A stretch of 26,012 nucleotides of DNA, from contig NAOQ01000544.1 of the NCBI GenBank assembly GCA_002751075.1, positions 9,883-35,894 on the forward strand, read 5' to 3'. Shown piece after piece: positions 11,041 through 21,777 of the stretch. The DNA is from Ichthyophonus hoferi (Eukaryota; Opisthokonta; Ichthyosporea; Ichthyophonida; Ichthyophonidae). The notes beneath the pieces are model-generated. The model had not been told where the DNA came from, searched no databases, and was given only the letters and a program-made list of their open reading frames with translations. How positions within the stretch are numbered: the first letter of the stretch is position 1; every line of letters starts with the position of its first letter. The position numbers and the translations under genes were made by a program.

Positions 11041-12590
11041 ATAATCTAGCACCAACAACTCTGAAACACCACACTGCTAGACTTAATCAAACCAAACCAA
11101 TCTGTCATAAACATTATACTGATGTCCATGGTGTCACTACTGCCAGAAATGTTTTCATTCCTAACTACTTCCTTCCAATCTATGCCACATACCTCAACCT
11201 TAAAGCAGGTGCCATGTGGCACCTCTGTTTTATGCATGATTCAATAAAATGGTTCCCAGCCACCATCAACCTTTACAGCATCACCATCCCTAAAACAATT
11301 ATTCCTTATGATGCATGTGCTGCCAACAAGTTTGTAGCTAACCCTTTCCTTACATGTCAGACGCAGGCCACCTGAGCCCCACAAACCATCTGCAGTGATG
11401 AGACTGGTCTCCTCCACGTCTTCTATGATAGCTACAAATAAATCACCCTATTTATAGATGACTTTAGGCATTACACTACTGTATATTGTATGAAATGCAA
11501 AAATGAAGTTCCTTATTTCTTCAAACAATTCATGGAAGCAGCTCATGTTTTACATGCACTTCACTGCGTTGTTAGCTTTTACACAGATCAAGGTACTGAG
11601 TATGCACCCACTCATTTCTTCCAGCAGCTCACCTTCTGGAAAATTGAATACCACACAATTCTCTCCTGTGTGCCTTGGTCAAAGGATATCACTAACACAT
11701 AAATATACGAACTGTCACATCATGACCATGGCTTGAGTTCCAATAAACACCTCTAACATTCCCCATTCCTTCTTGGAATATGCCATTAAATTAGCTGTTC
11801 TTAATTACAATCTCATGCCTACCACCACTTTCACTTCCAAAAAATTCTCCTACATGCTTTGGCACTGCTAACTTGCTCCTGTTTACCACTTGGGTATATT
11901 TGGGTGCAAGCTATACTATTGAACAGACCTTGTCACATACCTCTGCAACCTCACTATTCATGAATGCAAAGCAAGCCTCCTTGGATACTCTGACAACATG
12001 GATGGACGGATCATCTTTAATTCAGATCTATGCAGGACCACTATTAGAAGGAACTATGTCTTCTTTGAAGAAGCCTTTCCATTTCAAAGCCTTATTCAAC
12101 CACCTCAACAAAACTCTTTCTTCTCAAATACTATTACTTCTGCTACACCTCCCCCAAGTACATTCATCCTACTGAATACTGAGCCCATTCCAATATGAAT
12201 ACTTTTTTCAGAACAATACCATATGTACAGATATTTTCTCCACCACTGACATACACTTTCAGAGAGAGTTTGCAAAAGGTATCCCTTCTTCTATGTCCAC
12301 TTCATCACTAATCTCTCAATTTTTATGTCACCTCTAAAATATTTGAATGATAACAAGATAGAGAGACCCGATTGGCTTACTGAGTTAGATGCAAACTCCC
12401 AGATCCACCATCTTATCAATTACTCCCCTGCTCCCACCAGAAGCAACTGCCATTACAGCCAGCATTAGCAATCAGTCCAGGTAATGGTTTGAACATCTAC
12501 CATTCCAACATACCTCCTTTCAGACACTGTGGATCCCAGGAACTATAATGAGGCATGTGTGGAATACCAATAAGATGTTATGGCCTACCA
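11041..12590 (+). mobile_element. Ty1/copia retrotransposon fossil, integrase region
   Basis: Old, broken copia fragment on the plus strand. In order it shows a region like the integrase zinc-binding end, the start of the integrase core (FIDDF near 11450), the core motif YTDQGTEY near 11580, and the post-core segment with an LGYS-type motif near 11975 followed by a VFFEE-type motif. Beyond about 12200 similarity fades, and the right edge at about 12590 is judged from composition. No LTRs identified. Many breaks, probably ten or more. Its core resembles that of the neighbouring minus-strand fragment but is diverged from it. Confidence 0.8.
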
Positions 12591-13200
12591 CTATGCATAA
12601 TAATAATTGGATATGTAATATAGTGTGTTAATAGTATACAATACGATGCCTATAATAACCCTATACAACATAATTTGCGATTCACTGATATGCTTCTTTG
12701 ATGCAATTTGAACATTTGAATTTGAACTCTTGTGATTCTGATGAGAATAGGGAGATTAATTGCAACACATCAATTGTTCTGGTATGTGGTGAGCGTAGTT
12801 AAATGTTGCACAGCTTCTGTTGTAATCAATAATCTCTATTAGACATCTTTTAGTTAATATCAAATCTAATAAAGCATGTAAGCTGGATCCAGACTGGTTC
12901 TGAGTGAGTGTTTTTATTATAAACGTGGTGTATAACTTTATGTAAGTAGTTAAGTTGTACATCAGCTCAGTCTAAGTGTGTTGGATTTTGGAGCACATTA
13001 GTCTGTCACATTAATTTATTGGTCAAGGTCATAGTTGATCAATATGATTCTGATTCACGTATTGGTATAATTAAATAAACGTATAATAAACACGGACTCT
13101 ATACTATTTCTATACGGCCTTTATGTCTTTATATATTATTTCTAAACGGCTTTATACATTCTCTTTCCGTTTTGTTTTTTTATACGGCGCCAAAACTCTG
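12591..13200. other. AT-rich intergenic DNA
   Basis: No gene recognised. At 13108-13190 a short motif of the type TATACGGC recurs about three times in T-rich sequence. Two ATTGG motifs (13018-13022 and 13061-13065) begin the CCAAT-rich stretch that continues to the Argonaute gene. Confidence 0.5.
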
Positions 13201-13243
13201 AACACATTCTACAAAGATACAACAACTTTGTACAACTTCACAT

Positions 13244-13915
13244 CCAATAAAAATGAACATTGGCCAACCAAACAGCAATTGGATACCTAGTATAGGGCTG
13301 TTTAAATGGCACTTTATACTATATTATTTTTAATGAATAATAATTCAAAAGTCAAGTTTTTATCTTTCTAAGTTGCATAATAATTTAAACTCGAACACTA
13401 TAGTTTTCTAAAATTGTAAAAGTTGGTGTCCTAGATGTAGATTACAGCTACAGCTATTTGAAACAATAAAATTATTGTAATATAGCATACCAAGGTGTTA
13501 ATAATGTAGAGTGTTTTTCACGTGGGTCAGTTGAGATAAAAATACTAAACTCTAGTAAAGTTTTTTTATTAATATGTAGAAATAACAGTTCAATCATAAA
13601 AAAAGAATGTGTAAGAATTGAGATATTTTAAATAATATTTAAAAAAAAGTATCACGCCATAGTATTACTGTTCATGAAGTATGCTATTGGTGTATTCTTA
13701 TCATAATAAATTCAGATATTTTACTAACCAATAGAAACGTTTAATTAATGTTAATTAATGTTAAAATATGCTTAATATAGCCAATGAACAAACATCACGA
13801 ACACGATTGCTATTTTTTCACAAATAATTATTAAAACCGTACAACTAACAACTAACTAATAATATAATATGTAAGATTATATATATTAGATATTAGGTTA
13901 TACACCGACCTAAAT
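13244..13915 (+). promoter_or_regulatory. candidate promoter of the Argonaute gene, CCAAT-rich
   Basis: Six CCAAT/ATTGG pentamers lie upstream of the start codon: 13244-13248, 13259-13263 (inverted), 13278-13282 (inverted), 13686-13690 (inverted), 13728-13732 and 13781-13785. The last two read AACCAATAG and AGCCAATGA, close to the known NF-Y consensus, and lie 131-188 bases before the ATG. TA-rich sequence at 13860-13890 could hold the core promoter. Transcription start and use are inferred, not seen. Confidence 0.45.
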
Positions 13916-16900
13916 ATGTCAACCAACCCAAAGCGTGGTGGTAAGGCAGGGAGAGGGAGTAAGGGAAGGGGAAAGGGACCCACACCCACACCCACACCTA
14001 CCCCTACCCCCACCCCCGTGGCAACCACGAAGCCTTTGTTGGGTAAAGGCCCTACACCAGCTGCCACACAGCCACGTCCCGCTAGCATACTACAAACATC
14101 TACAGTCCCTACCTCTACCAGACCCGCCCAAGCTTCTCCCGTAGCAACCACTGTAGTTAAGACTGTGCCAAAACCAATAACAACAGCACCGGGGAAAACA
14201 ACAGCAACAGCAACAGCAACAACAACAACAACAACAACAACAACAGCCCCAGTCCAGGCGGCTACAACGGTGCCTACCAACAAGGCAGATAGTGATTCAG
14301 TGGTTCCACGTATACCTCCCCTGGATGATGAGACGAGAGCATTTAAGACTGCTAGACGCAAACCAGCAGGACAAGTGGGTGAGAGCATTAAACTCAGAGC
14401 TAATTTCTTCAAGATGAATTATACCAATTTACAGCCTTATGCATACCATTATGATGTTGTTGTTACGCCAGAGGTTAAGGTATTTTTTTCTTCTTTTTTT
14501 TGTGTGTGCTTGATGTATAGAGATGGGAGGCTGTTCTATATATATAGGTGTATGTGTATGTATATTAGCATGGTTTTTATTTGAGATAGATAGATAACTC
14601 ATCATATTCCTAATAGTTCCTAGTATGTTATATAACTATCCCTAGTTAAAACGATGTTATCCTATTTATATTATATATCATCTCTTATTATGTCATATTA
14701 TATCTTATCCTATGATTTCCCTTTCCCTCTCCAATCCTACCCTACCCCATCCTTCTCTCACCTATCTCACCCTACCCTATCCTATCATATCTTATCCCAT
14801 TCCTCCCTCTCCTAACCCTCCATCTCCCTCTCACAGGTTAAAAAGGTAGTACGCCTTCTAGTAACTGAAGCAATAAGGCTAGGTAAGTTTGGAGGCACAG
14901 CAATAGCCCACGATGGGCTAAAGAACATTTACACAGCTAAACCCCTACATGATGAGAATTTATTGGTAGGCTATATATTATTCCTTTCGAAAATTCAATT
15001 GATTATACTCCTATTACTACGTTATTTTTATTACATTATATTGCATTGTATTATATTTTATTGTTTTTTATTGTATTATATTATATTATATTATATAAAA
15101 ATTAATGTATATATATCTAAATATTACATTTGGTTATGTCGAGGGCTAGAACCTTGTTGTCCTAAAGAAATTTGAAGATTATGCCCTGTACTATACTTGA
15201 TTTAGCAGCATATACTTGAATATAATAGTCCAAATGGACCGTCATTATTATGTAACATCTTGTGACGTAGTTGCAGATCCCTTAAGTTGATCACTATCTA
15301 TAATCAGTCTTAAGCATTGTAATTAGTGTTAATCGCTGATTAATCGCCACTTTTCCTTATAAAAATTGTGGAAATATGTGATTATCTCGGTCATAATGGT
15401 GTAACTTGTAGTTATAACAGCAATACTGTTCCGGCCCTCATTCTCTTACTAGTTATATTATATTATATTATATTATATTATACTATGTTATAGTTATATG
15501 TTTTTTCATAACTAACTACTTACTGTCTTTTGTTTTAACTCTCTTTCCCTTTCTGCCCCCCTACCATATTAACTACTTTACCCATTTTCTGACAATGGCG
15601 AGTGATTTCTACTATTGGGATAACCGTATCTCTTAGACTTTTATATATTAAGTCATTTACGCTTTCATTTGTTTGCTCTCCCCCTCCTCTCCCTACTCCT
15701 TCCTTTCTCTTATTCATATCCAGTTTGACAAAGTCCAACTCCCCTGTGAGCCTGGTGGTGACCCTAAACGTGACCGCTCCTTCTGTCTAGCTATTAAGTT
15801 TGTAGCCAAGATACCTCTATACGATGCTGTACATAGCTACCTGCAGGGGAGAGGGGAAGAGATTCCCAGAAATGCCATGCAGGTATACAGGGGAGGGTAG
15901 ATATGTGGCGTATATAGAATATGTAAAGTATATAAGGTTGATATATATATCTAAGGTATAATATATGGAGGATTTCTATGAAATATCATACAGGTAGATA
16001 GGGGAAGACATATATATATATCTAACATGTCCCATGACCTTCTACCTATCACTCTCAGGTATTGGATGTTGTGATGAGTCATACCTTGTCATGTACCTAT
16101 CGTACTATGGGTCGTTGCATATACTTCCCTGAACAGGTGAGTGTATGTTATATTATGTTGTGTTGTATTGTGTTGTACTCTATTATACTGTTTTATTTTA
16201 TCTCTTTCTTTTTTTACTCTTTTTTTAACTTTTTTTTTACACTTAACCTATTTTAAATTTTAAAGTAGATGGCGATTCAATTATCTTTTTATCTTTCCTA
16301 TAACCTCCAGTATTTAAATACTACACTATTGTATTATCATCCCAATACAATTCATTTACCAGTTATAACTGGCTGATAAACATGCATTCACCAATCAAAC
16401 ATATTTTAAATGTATTATATTATTTTTATCTAATTTAATTTGCAATGCAATTACAGCAAAGGCAACTTTTTTTTTTAAAAAAAAAAGTGAAAAAGCTAAG
16501 TTACTAATTATAACAGGTTAATCAACACTACCTTTACTCATATATCTACCAATAGGCCAGTCCGCTCGGAGGAGGTGCAGAGGTATGGATGGGCAATTTC
16601 GTAAGTGTACGTCCTACTCAACAAGGTCTAAGTCTTAATATAGATGTGGCTGCTACAGCATTTGTTCAACCTGGGCCCCTAGTGTACTACTTGCAAGAGA
16701 GATTGTTCGGGTCTAGGGGCAGATTTCCCCCTCCTTCAAAGCCATTAGAGCCTGGCATGGTAAGTTAAAGGCTGGCTGCTTAATTGATTTATTGTCATTA
16801 GTTATTATGTGTTTGCTTATTTATTTATTATTTTACTGTAACAAAAGCTCCTTTGCATATAGTTGACCCTACTCCAAAGTAACGTATATTATTAGTGCCC

Positions 16901-18642
16901 CGAACTTTTTCCCTTTACTCCTACCCAGTCACAGTTGTGATTTTGATTATTTATTATTTATAATGTAATCTCTTTTGACCATCTACCTACACCAATCAAA
17001 GTCAATTAGTATAGCTTACACTCCCCATTAGATTCGTCGCATTGGTGTAGAAACCCGTGGCCTGCGCGTGCAAATCAACCATCGTGGACCAATCAAACGC
17101 AAATATCGCATTAATGGTATTGGACTACCGGCCAATCAACAGACGTTTAAACAAGACGACGGGACAGAATTAACTGTATGCCAATACTTTGCTAAGGCCT
17201 ATAAACCGCTCGCCTTCCCCCACCTCCCCTGTGTTAATGTGGGGAAGTTGAAAGATATCTTCCTCCCGCTAGAAGTGTGTGACGTAGTGTCTCAACCCTT
17301 TACTCAGATGATGTCCACAGACCAACGTACCAATATGATTAGTGCTACGACTCAGGAGCCTAGAGCTAAAGAGGGGGCTATCATGAGGTCGGTGCCACTA
17401 AGGGAGTTACCCAGAGATAAAGTGGTCACTGCATTTGGGCTAGGCATTGACAATAGGATGGCTGAGGTAGGTTGGGGTGGGTGGGTAGTGAGTGTATGTT
17501 TGATTATTACTATATTATTATTCTACTATACTCCTATGTTATTCTACTCCTATACTACTTTCTATTATACTATTATACTGCTATATTATTATACGACTAT
17601 ACTATCTTGCTGTTATACTATTTTACTGTTATACTACTCTACGACTATACTCCTATTAGTACTATACTATTATACTACTATACTACTATAATTCATACTA
17701 ATCATTATAATAATTCTTACATAACTACGTTATTTCCTGTGTATTTTTTTGGTAACCTAGTAACATACCTACCTCCCAATAAGGTCATAGGACGAGTGTT
17801 ACCAGCACCAATTCTAAAGTACAAAGGAAGGGGTGGCAACGCTACGCCACAGGGCGGTGTGTGGGATATGAGAGATAGAGCCTTTATGGCCAGCCCTAAA
17901 GTAAATCATTGGCTAGTTTTAAATTTTACTACTGAGCAAATATTGGGCAAGCCACGTCTATCCAGTTTTATTATGGGACTAGTAAGGAATCTTAAAGATA
18001 AAGGTACGGCTTGTGATTGATGCTTTATTTTTTAATTTATTTATTTCTTTTATATACTCTCTTTCTTTCACACACACCCACTCACGCTTTTCCTAAGTAA
18101 CACTTCCCTTTCTATTTTGTATCCCTTTATTTAATTTAACAATCTCTCCTTCTCCTTCTCCTTATCTCCTAACACACAATCATATTAACAATAATTCCTT
18201 AATTAACATTTTGCTTTTACTCAATCATATGCTTCCATTAATTACTAATTAATTAATGGATGTACCTTCCATAGGTATACAACTACCCGCGCAGGCACCC
18301 TCTGTTCTTCCTGGTGATTCAACCAGAGTGGAACAAACTTTATTAAGATTAAGTGGACAGGGCAAGAAACCCGACCTTCTATTATGCGTGTTGGATAGCT
18401 CGAGATCCACTGCCTATGATACCATAAAGAAGGTGCGTGAGTGGTTGGCGTAATATTTTAAAATATTATAATCTTAATATTATATTATAGATTTTAATAT
18501 ATATGATATGTGTGTATTTATGAGTATGATCCAATATGTGCGCGCGTTATATTTATAAAGTGTAGTTTCAACCACTTATGTATGGTTATTATAATTTTCA
18601 TAGTACCATACCTGAAGGTTTTTACAGGTGTTGACTATGCTG

Positions 18643-18678
<36 letters not shown>

Positions 18679-21600
18679 ATAGATTTCTATCGGCTATATA
18701 TACTAAATATTGACTGTCCTATATCTGACTCGGATATGCATATATAATTAGTGTAATTAATTAACACTAATTATATATACTTATCAACCAACTATATATA
18801 TAGATATGTGAAACCCGATTTGGTTTAGTTACCCAATGCCTGGACGCCAGTAAAGTCAGAGAGGAAAAAGTATCTGGAAATGCATACCAGGTATATATCA
18901 CCCCCTTACCCTTCTCCCCTACTTTAATCTATTAAATACGTACTAAGTATAGGACCCCACCCCAGCCCACCCGAAATTTCCATTTTCCACAGGTCTTTAA
19001 ATTTTCACCCATTCTCTTTGATTTTCACGCCTCTATCTTCTATTTTTTTGGCTCCATATTCCTCTCGACTTATATTCCATTGTCTGATTTTATGAAATTT
19101 CAATACATCTTTAGTATTTTTCCAGAATAAACCTTAAGCCTTACACTATATACTACTATTACTATATATACTTACACTATAGTGCTATAAAAGTAGCTAA
19201 ATTCATAATTTTTAAACAATGAAAATGAAAAATGAAAATATATATCTGCGGCATAAGCGTTTTTATTTTATTTTATTAGTTACCCACTCCTCCTTCAATT
19301 TACCAATTTACATTGCTGTTTCAGGTGAACGTAGCCTTAAAAATCAACACGAAGCTGGGGGGACATAATACGGAATTTAAAGACCTATTACCTAAGGTAG
19401 GGCAGGTACCTACCTTAGTTCTAGGCGCGGATGTTACTCACCCTGCCCCTGGTGACGTCACTAGACCCTCAATCGCTGCGGTGGTTGGTTCGTTGGATGT
19501 GAGCTGTGTTAGATATGACTTTGTGGTGAATGCTCAGGTATGTATATGTGTATGTATATGTATGAATATAACGTATGTAATGTATGATATAATAATATGA
19601 TTAAATATAGTAGCACTGGAAGTACCATGTGACATATATATACATATTTACACAAATAACTGCTTTTATTATAGATAGATTTAAACTAATTAATTAATAT
19701 AAATTGGAGAGTATATAAGCTCCAAAAAAATTGATACTTAACTGACTAAGCGCAAAATATGTTCCAAATGCTTTATTAAAATGGTGCAATTTTACTATAA
19801 AAAAATGGTGAAATTGTTATGAAAAATTAATTTTGATGATACTTTACTGCAAGCACTAACGATAATCAATCACCAATCTCTATTATGATAGGGTCATCGC
19901 CAGGAGAACATTGTTAATCTACAAGCTATGGTTGCACAACTGTTACGATCATTTGAAGCTACCAATAAAGTGAAGGCTCAGAGGATTATTATGTATCGTG
20001 ATGGGGTGGGAGAGAGTATGGTAGATGAGATCTCAAGGACTGAATTGAGAGCTGTGAGAAATGCTTATAAACAGGTGGGGTTTGTGTATATATGCATGTA
20101 TGTAGTTTGTGCTGTCTTATGGTATATAAATCGATATGATATTATGATATTTTAATTATTATCTATGTATTATACCGCATTTTTCACCGTATTATCTTAT
20201 ATATATAACATAGTATATTATTGTTAGCACGTCAGTACTTATTGCCATGCATACACACGATGCGTGATGTTTTATAATTGGCCATTCTATTTATATGACT
20301 ACCATATATAGGCATTTTACTTATACTTACCCTTATATGACAGGTGTATGATGGGAAAGAGTGCCCAGTTTCATTTATTATTGTCCAAAAGAGAAATCAT
20401 TGCCGCTTATTCCCTGCCGATCAAAAAGCTGGCGACCGAAAGGTATGTTTTGACTGGCTGATTGTTTATTTTGAAACTAAAATAGGGATTTAATTGATTG
20501 GGTTTGTAGTTTGCATTTTAACCGTATTGTGCAACCCGGTCCATGAAAAGGCGAAGTGGAAGGAAATAATGCAGCAATACGTCATTTTGATTGAGTTTTA
20601 TTTTTATTTTTATTTTTACAGGGTTGTATGGATTTATATTAAGTGTTTATTTTAAAGTACTTCATAGGCAATGTATTATATTTAAAAGGCTTTAGGGATT
20701 GGTTTGAGGGATAGATCAACATGTATTTTTTAAAAATATTTATCATATAACCTTGGTTTGTTTTTGCTTTATTTTTAACCTAAAGCAGTGAAAATACATT
20801 TTAAATGATTCATAATGACTTCAAATTGCTTTTGTTTTGTTACCATAGTGCTAGTATTGCTATTTGGTTGGTTTCTAAAAGCCTTACTAATGAATAAATA
20901 TACACAATTAATTACTTATAATAGCTACTAATTATTGGCTCTAAAGGGGCGTCTAAGATGATTCGTGGTAAGATTTTAAAATTTAAAATAAAGCTATTGC
21001 TGGTATTATAGCCTCAGGTGGTTTTTAGTTGATACTTAATTTATTTGCATTATGTTCCTTCTATCCTTAATGTAGTGTGATGATTTTTATTTGTTTGTAA
21101 ATTTTGAGTGAAAATGTGTTTTTAAATGATTTCCATTATTTTAAAGTTGGCTTTATTTTTAGGATCAATGTAATGTAATATAATAAAATCCTACTAAGAT
21201 ATAGCCAGCCCTCTATTCTCCTACGCCCACGCTTACTATAATACTTTCAATCATATATATTGCTTGTATACTGATACGAATATGCACTTCTCACACCCCC
21301 TTCCAAGTCACATTGATTTTAATATTTCATTTTATTTTTAACAAGTTATCCGTACCTTCCCATAGGGAAATCTGCGTGCAGGTACAGTAGTAGACACAGC
21401 CATCACGCATCCTACCATTTTCGATTTTTTCCTTTGTTCCCACGCTGGACTGAAAGGAACCAGCAAACCAGTCCACTACCTTGTATGGTTTGATGATCTA
21501 GGTTTCACAAGTGATGAGATCCAATCTTTGAGTAATAAGCTATGCTATGTTTATGCTAGGTGTACTAGGGCTGTTTCCATTCCTGCCCCTGCCTATTATG

Positions 21601-21692
21601 CTGATCTGTTAGCAGAGAGAGCGAGGAAGATTGGGGTGGATACAGGGTCTACTGTACACCCACAGTTGGCAAAGAGAGTGTTTTATTGCTAG
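13916..21692 (+). CDS. AGO: Argonaute (AGO clade), complete, 13 exons, 951 aa
   Basis: Exons: 13916-14479, 14837-14965, 15724-15882, 16059-16136, 16556-16759, 17032-17466, 17784-18003, 18275-18432, 18804-18890, 19325-19537, 19892-20074, 20344-20442, 21366-21692. All introns are GT-AG. All are phase 0 except intron 7 (phase 1). The protein is the guide-RNA-binding core of RNA-induced silencing complexes. Residues 1-145 are low complexity (RG-rich 7-20, Pro-Thr repeat 22-34, Thr run 102-110). The N domain and linker cover about 150-348 ([12 protein letters not shown] at 329-340), PAZ about 349-464 (KRKYRI, QTF, VCQYF, PHLPC, LPLEVC), and MID about 540-680 (5'-phosphate pocket Y644, K648, Q660, K684, K688). 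PIWI follows to the end, with catalytic D714 (GADVTHP), E754 (HRQE), D786 (YRDGV) and D923. The usual fourth residue is His; Asp is found in some active plant AGOs. The spacing of the tetrad matches human AGO2 to within one residue. The C-terminus ends in YC. GADVTHP favours the AGO over the PIWI clade. Confidence 0.97.
13977..14017 (+). repeat. coding microsatellite (Pro-Thr repeat)
   Basis: A CCCACA-type hexanucleotide repeat inside Argonaute exon 1. It encodes alternating Pro and Thr at residues 22-34 and is likely to vary in length between individuals. Confidence 0.9.
14196..14246 (+). repeat. coding microsatellite (ACA, Thr run)
   Basis: An ACA/GCA trinucleotide repeat in Argonaute exon 1 encoding Thr-Ala then nine consecutive Thr (about residues 95-110). 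Together with the Pro-Thr repeat it keeps an antisense frame open by chance. Confidence 0.9.
15040..15110. repeat. TATTA-type low-complexity tract in Argonaute intron 2
   Basis: Degenerate ATTGTATTATATT-type tandem sequence. A second, cleaner run of TTATA units follows at about 15449-15485 in the same intron. Confidence 0.8.
16465..16488. repeat. perfect T10A10 palindrome in Argonaute intron 4
   Basis: AC, ten T, ten A, GT: a 24-base perfect inverted repeat without a loop. It may be chance slippage sequence or the footprint of a small element. Confidence 0.8.
17508..17700. repeat. CTATAC-type low-complexity array in Argonaute intron 6
   Basis: Degenerate tandem units such as CTATACTACTATACTATT fill most of the intron. 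The apparent long Tyr/Leu-rich reading frames here come from the repeat and from read-through of exon 6. Confidence 0.85.
18643..18674. repeat. TA dinucleotide microsatellite, Argonaute intron 8
   Basis: Uninterrupted TA/AT run of about 16 units within intron 8. Confidence 0.95.
18738..18780. repeat. 43-base near-perfect palindrome, Argonaute intron 8
   Basis: Arms of the type TATATAATTAGTGT and ACACTAATTATATA surround an AATTAATTA centre. It ends 23 bases before exon 9, so a folded transcript could affect that acceptor. It may be a tiny palindromic element or slippage product. Confidence 0.8.
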
Positions 21693-21771
21693 GCTTATTA
21701 TTTTTTATTATTGTTATTATTATTATATAGTTTTTGTATAGAGAATAGAATAGAGTTCTGGGAAGGTATTC

Positions 21772-21777
21772 AATAAA
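21772..21777 (+). terminator. polyadenylation signal of the Argonaute gene
   Basis: AATAAA lies 80 bases after the TAG stop, followed by a GT-rich stretch (TGTTGTCG, GTGTATA) as expected downstream of a cleavage site. It implies a short 3' untranslated region. Confidence 0.65.

Noticed and set aside
13852-14412. 186-codon open frame on the minus strand, Val/Ala/Gly-rich
   Set aside because: It is the antisense of Argonaute exon 1 and is kept open by the Pro-Thr and Thr microsatellites; there is no domain and no splice context.
20528-20580. GC-richer patch in the long Argonaute intron 12, considered as an extra exon
   Set aside because: Stops occur in all useful frames, and exons 12 and 13 already join into the expected PIWI sequence (LFPADQK to GNLRAG).
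21078-21125. C/D-box snoRNA in intron 12 (GTGATGA present)
   Set aside because: No D box at a proper distance and no terminal stem.
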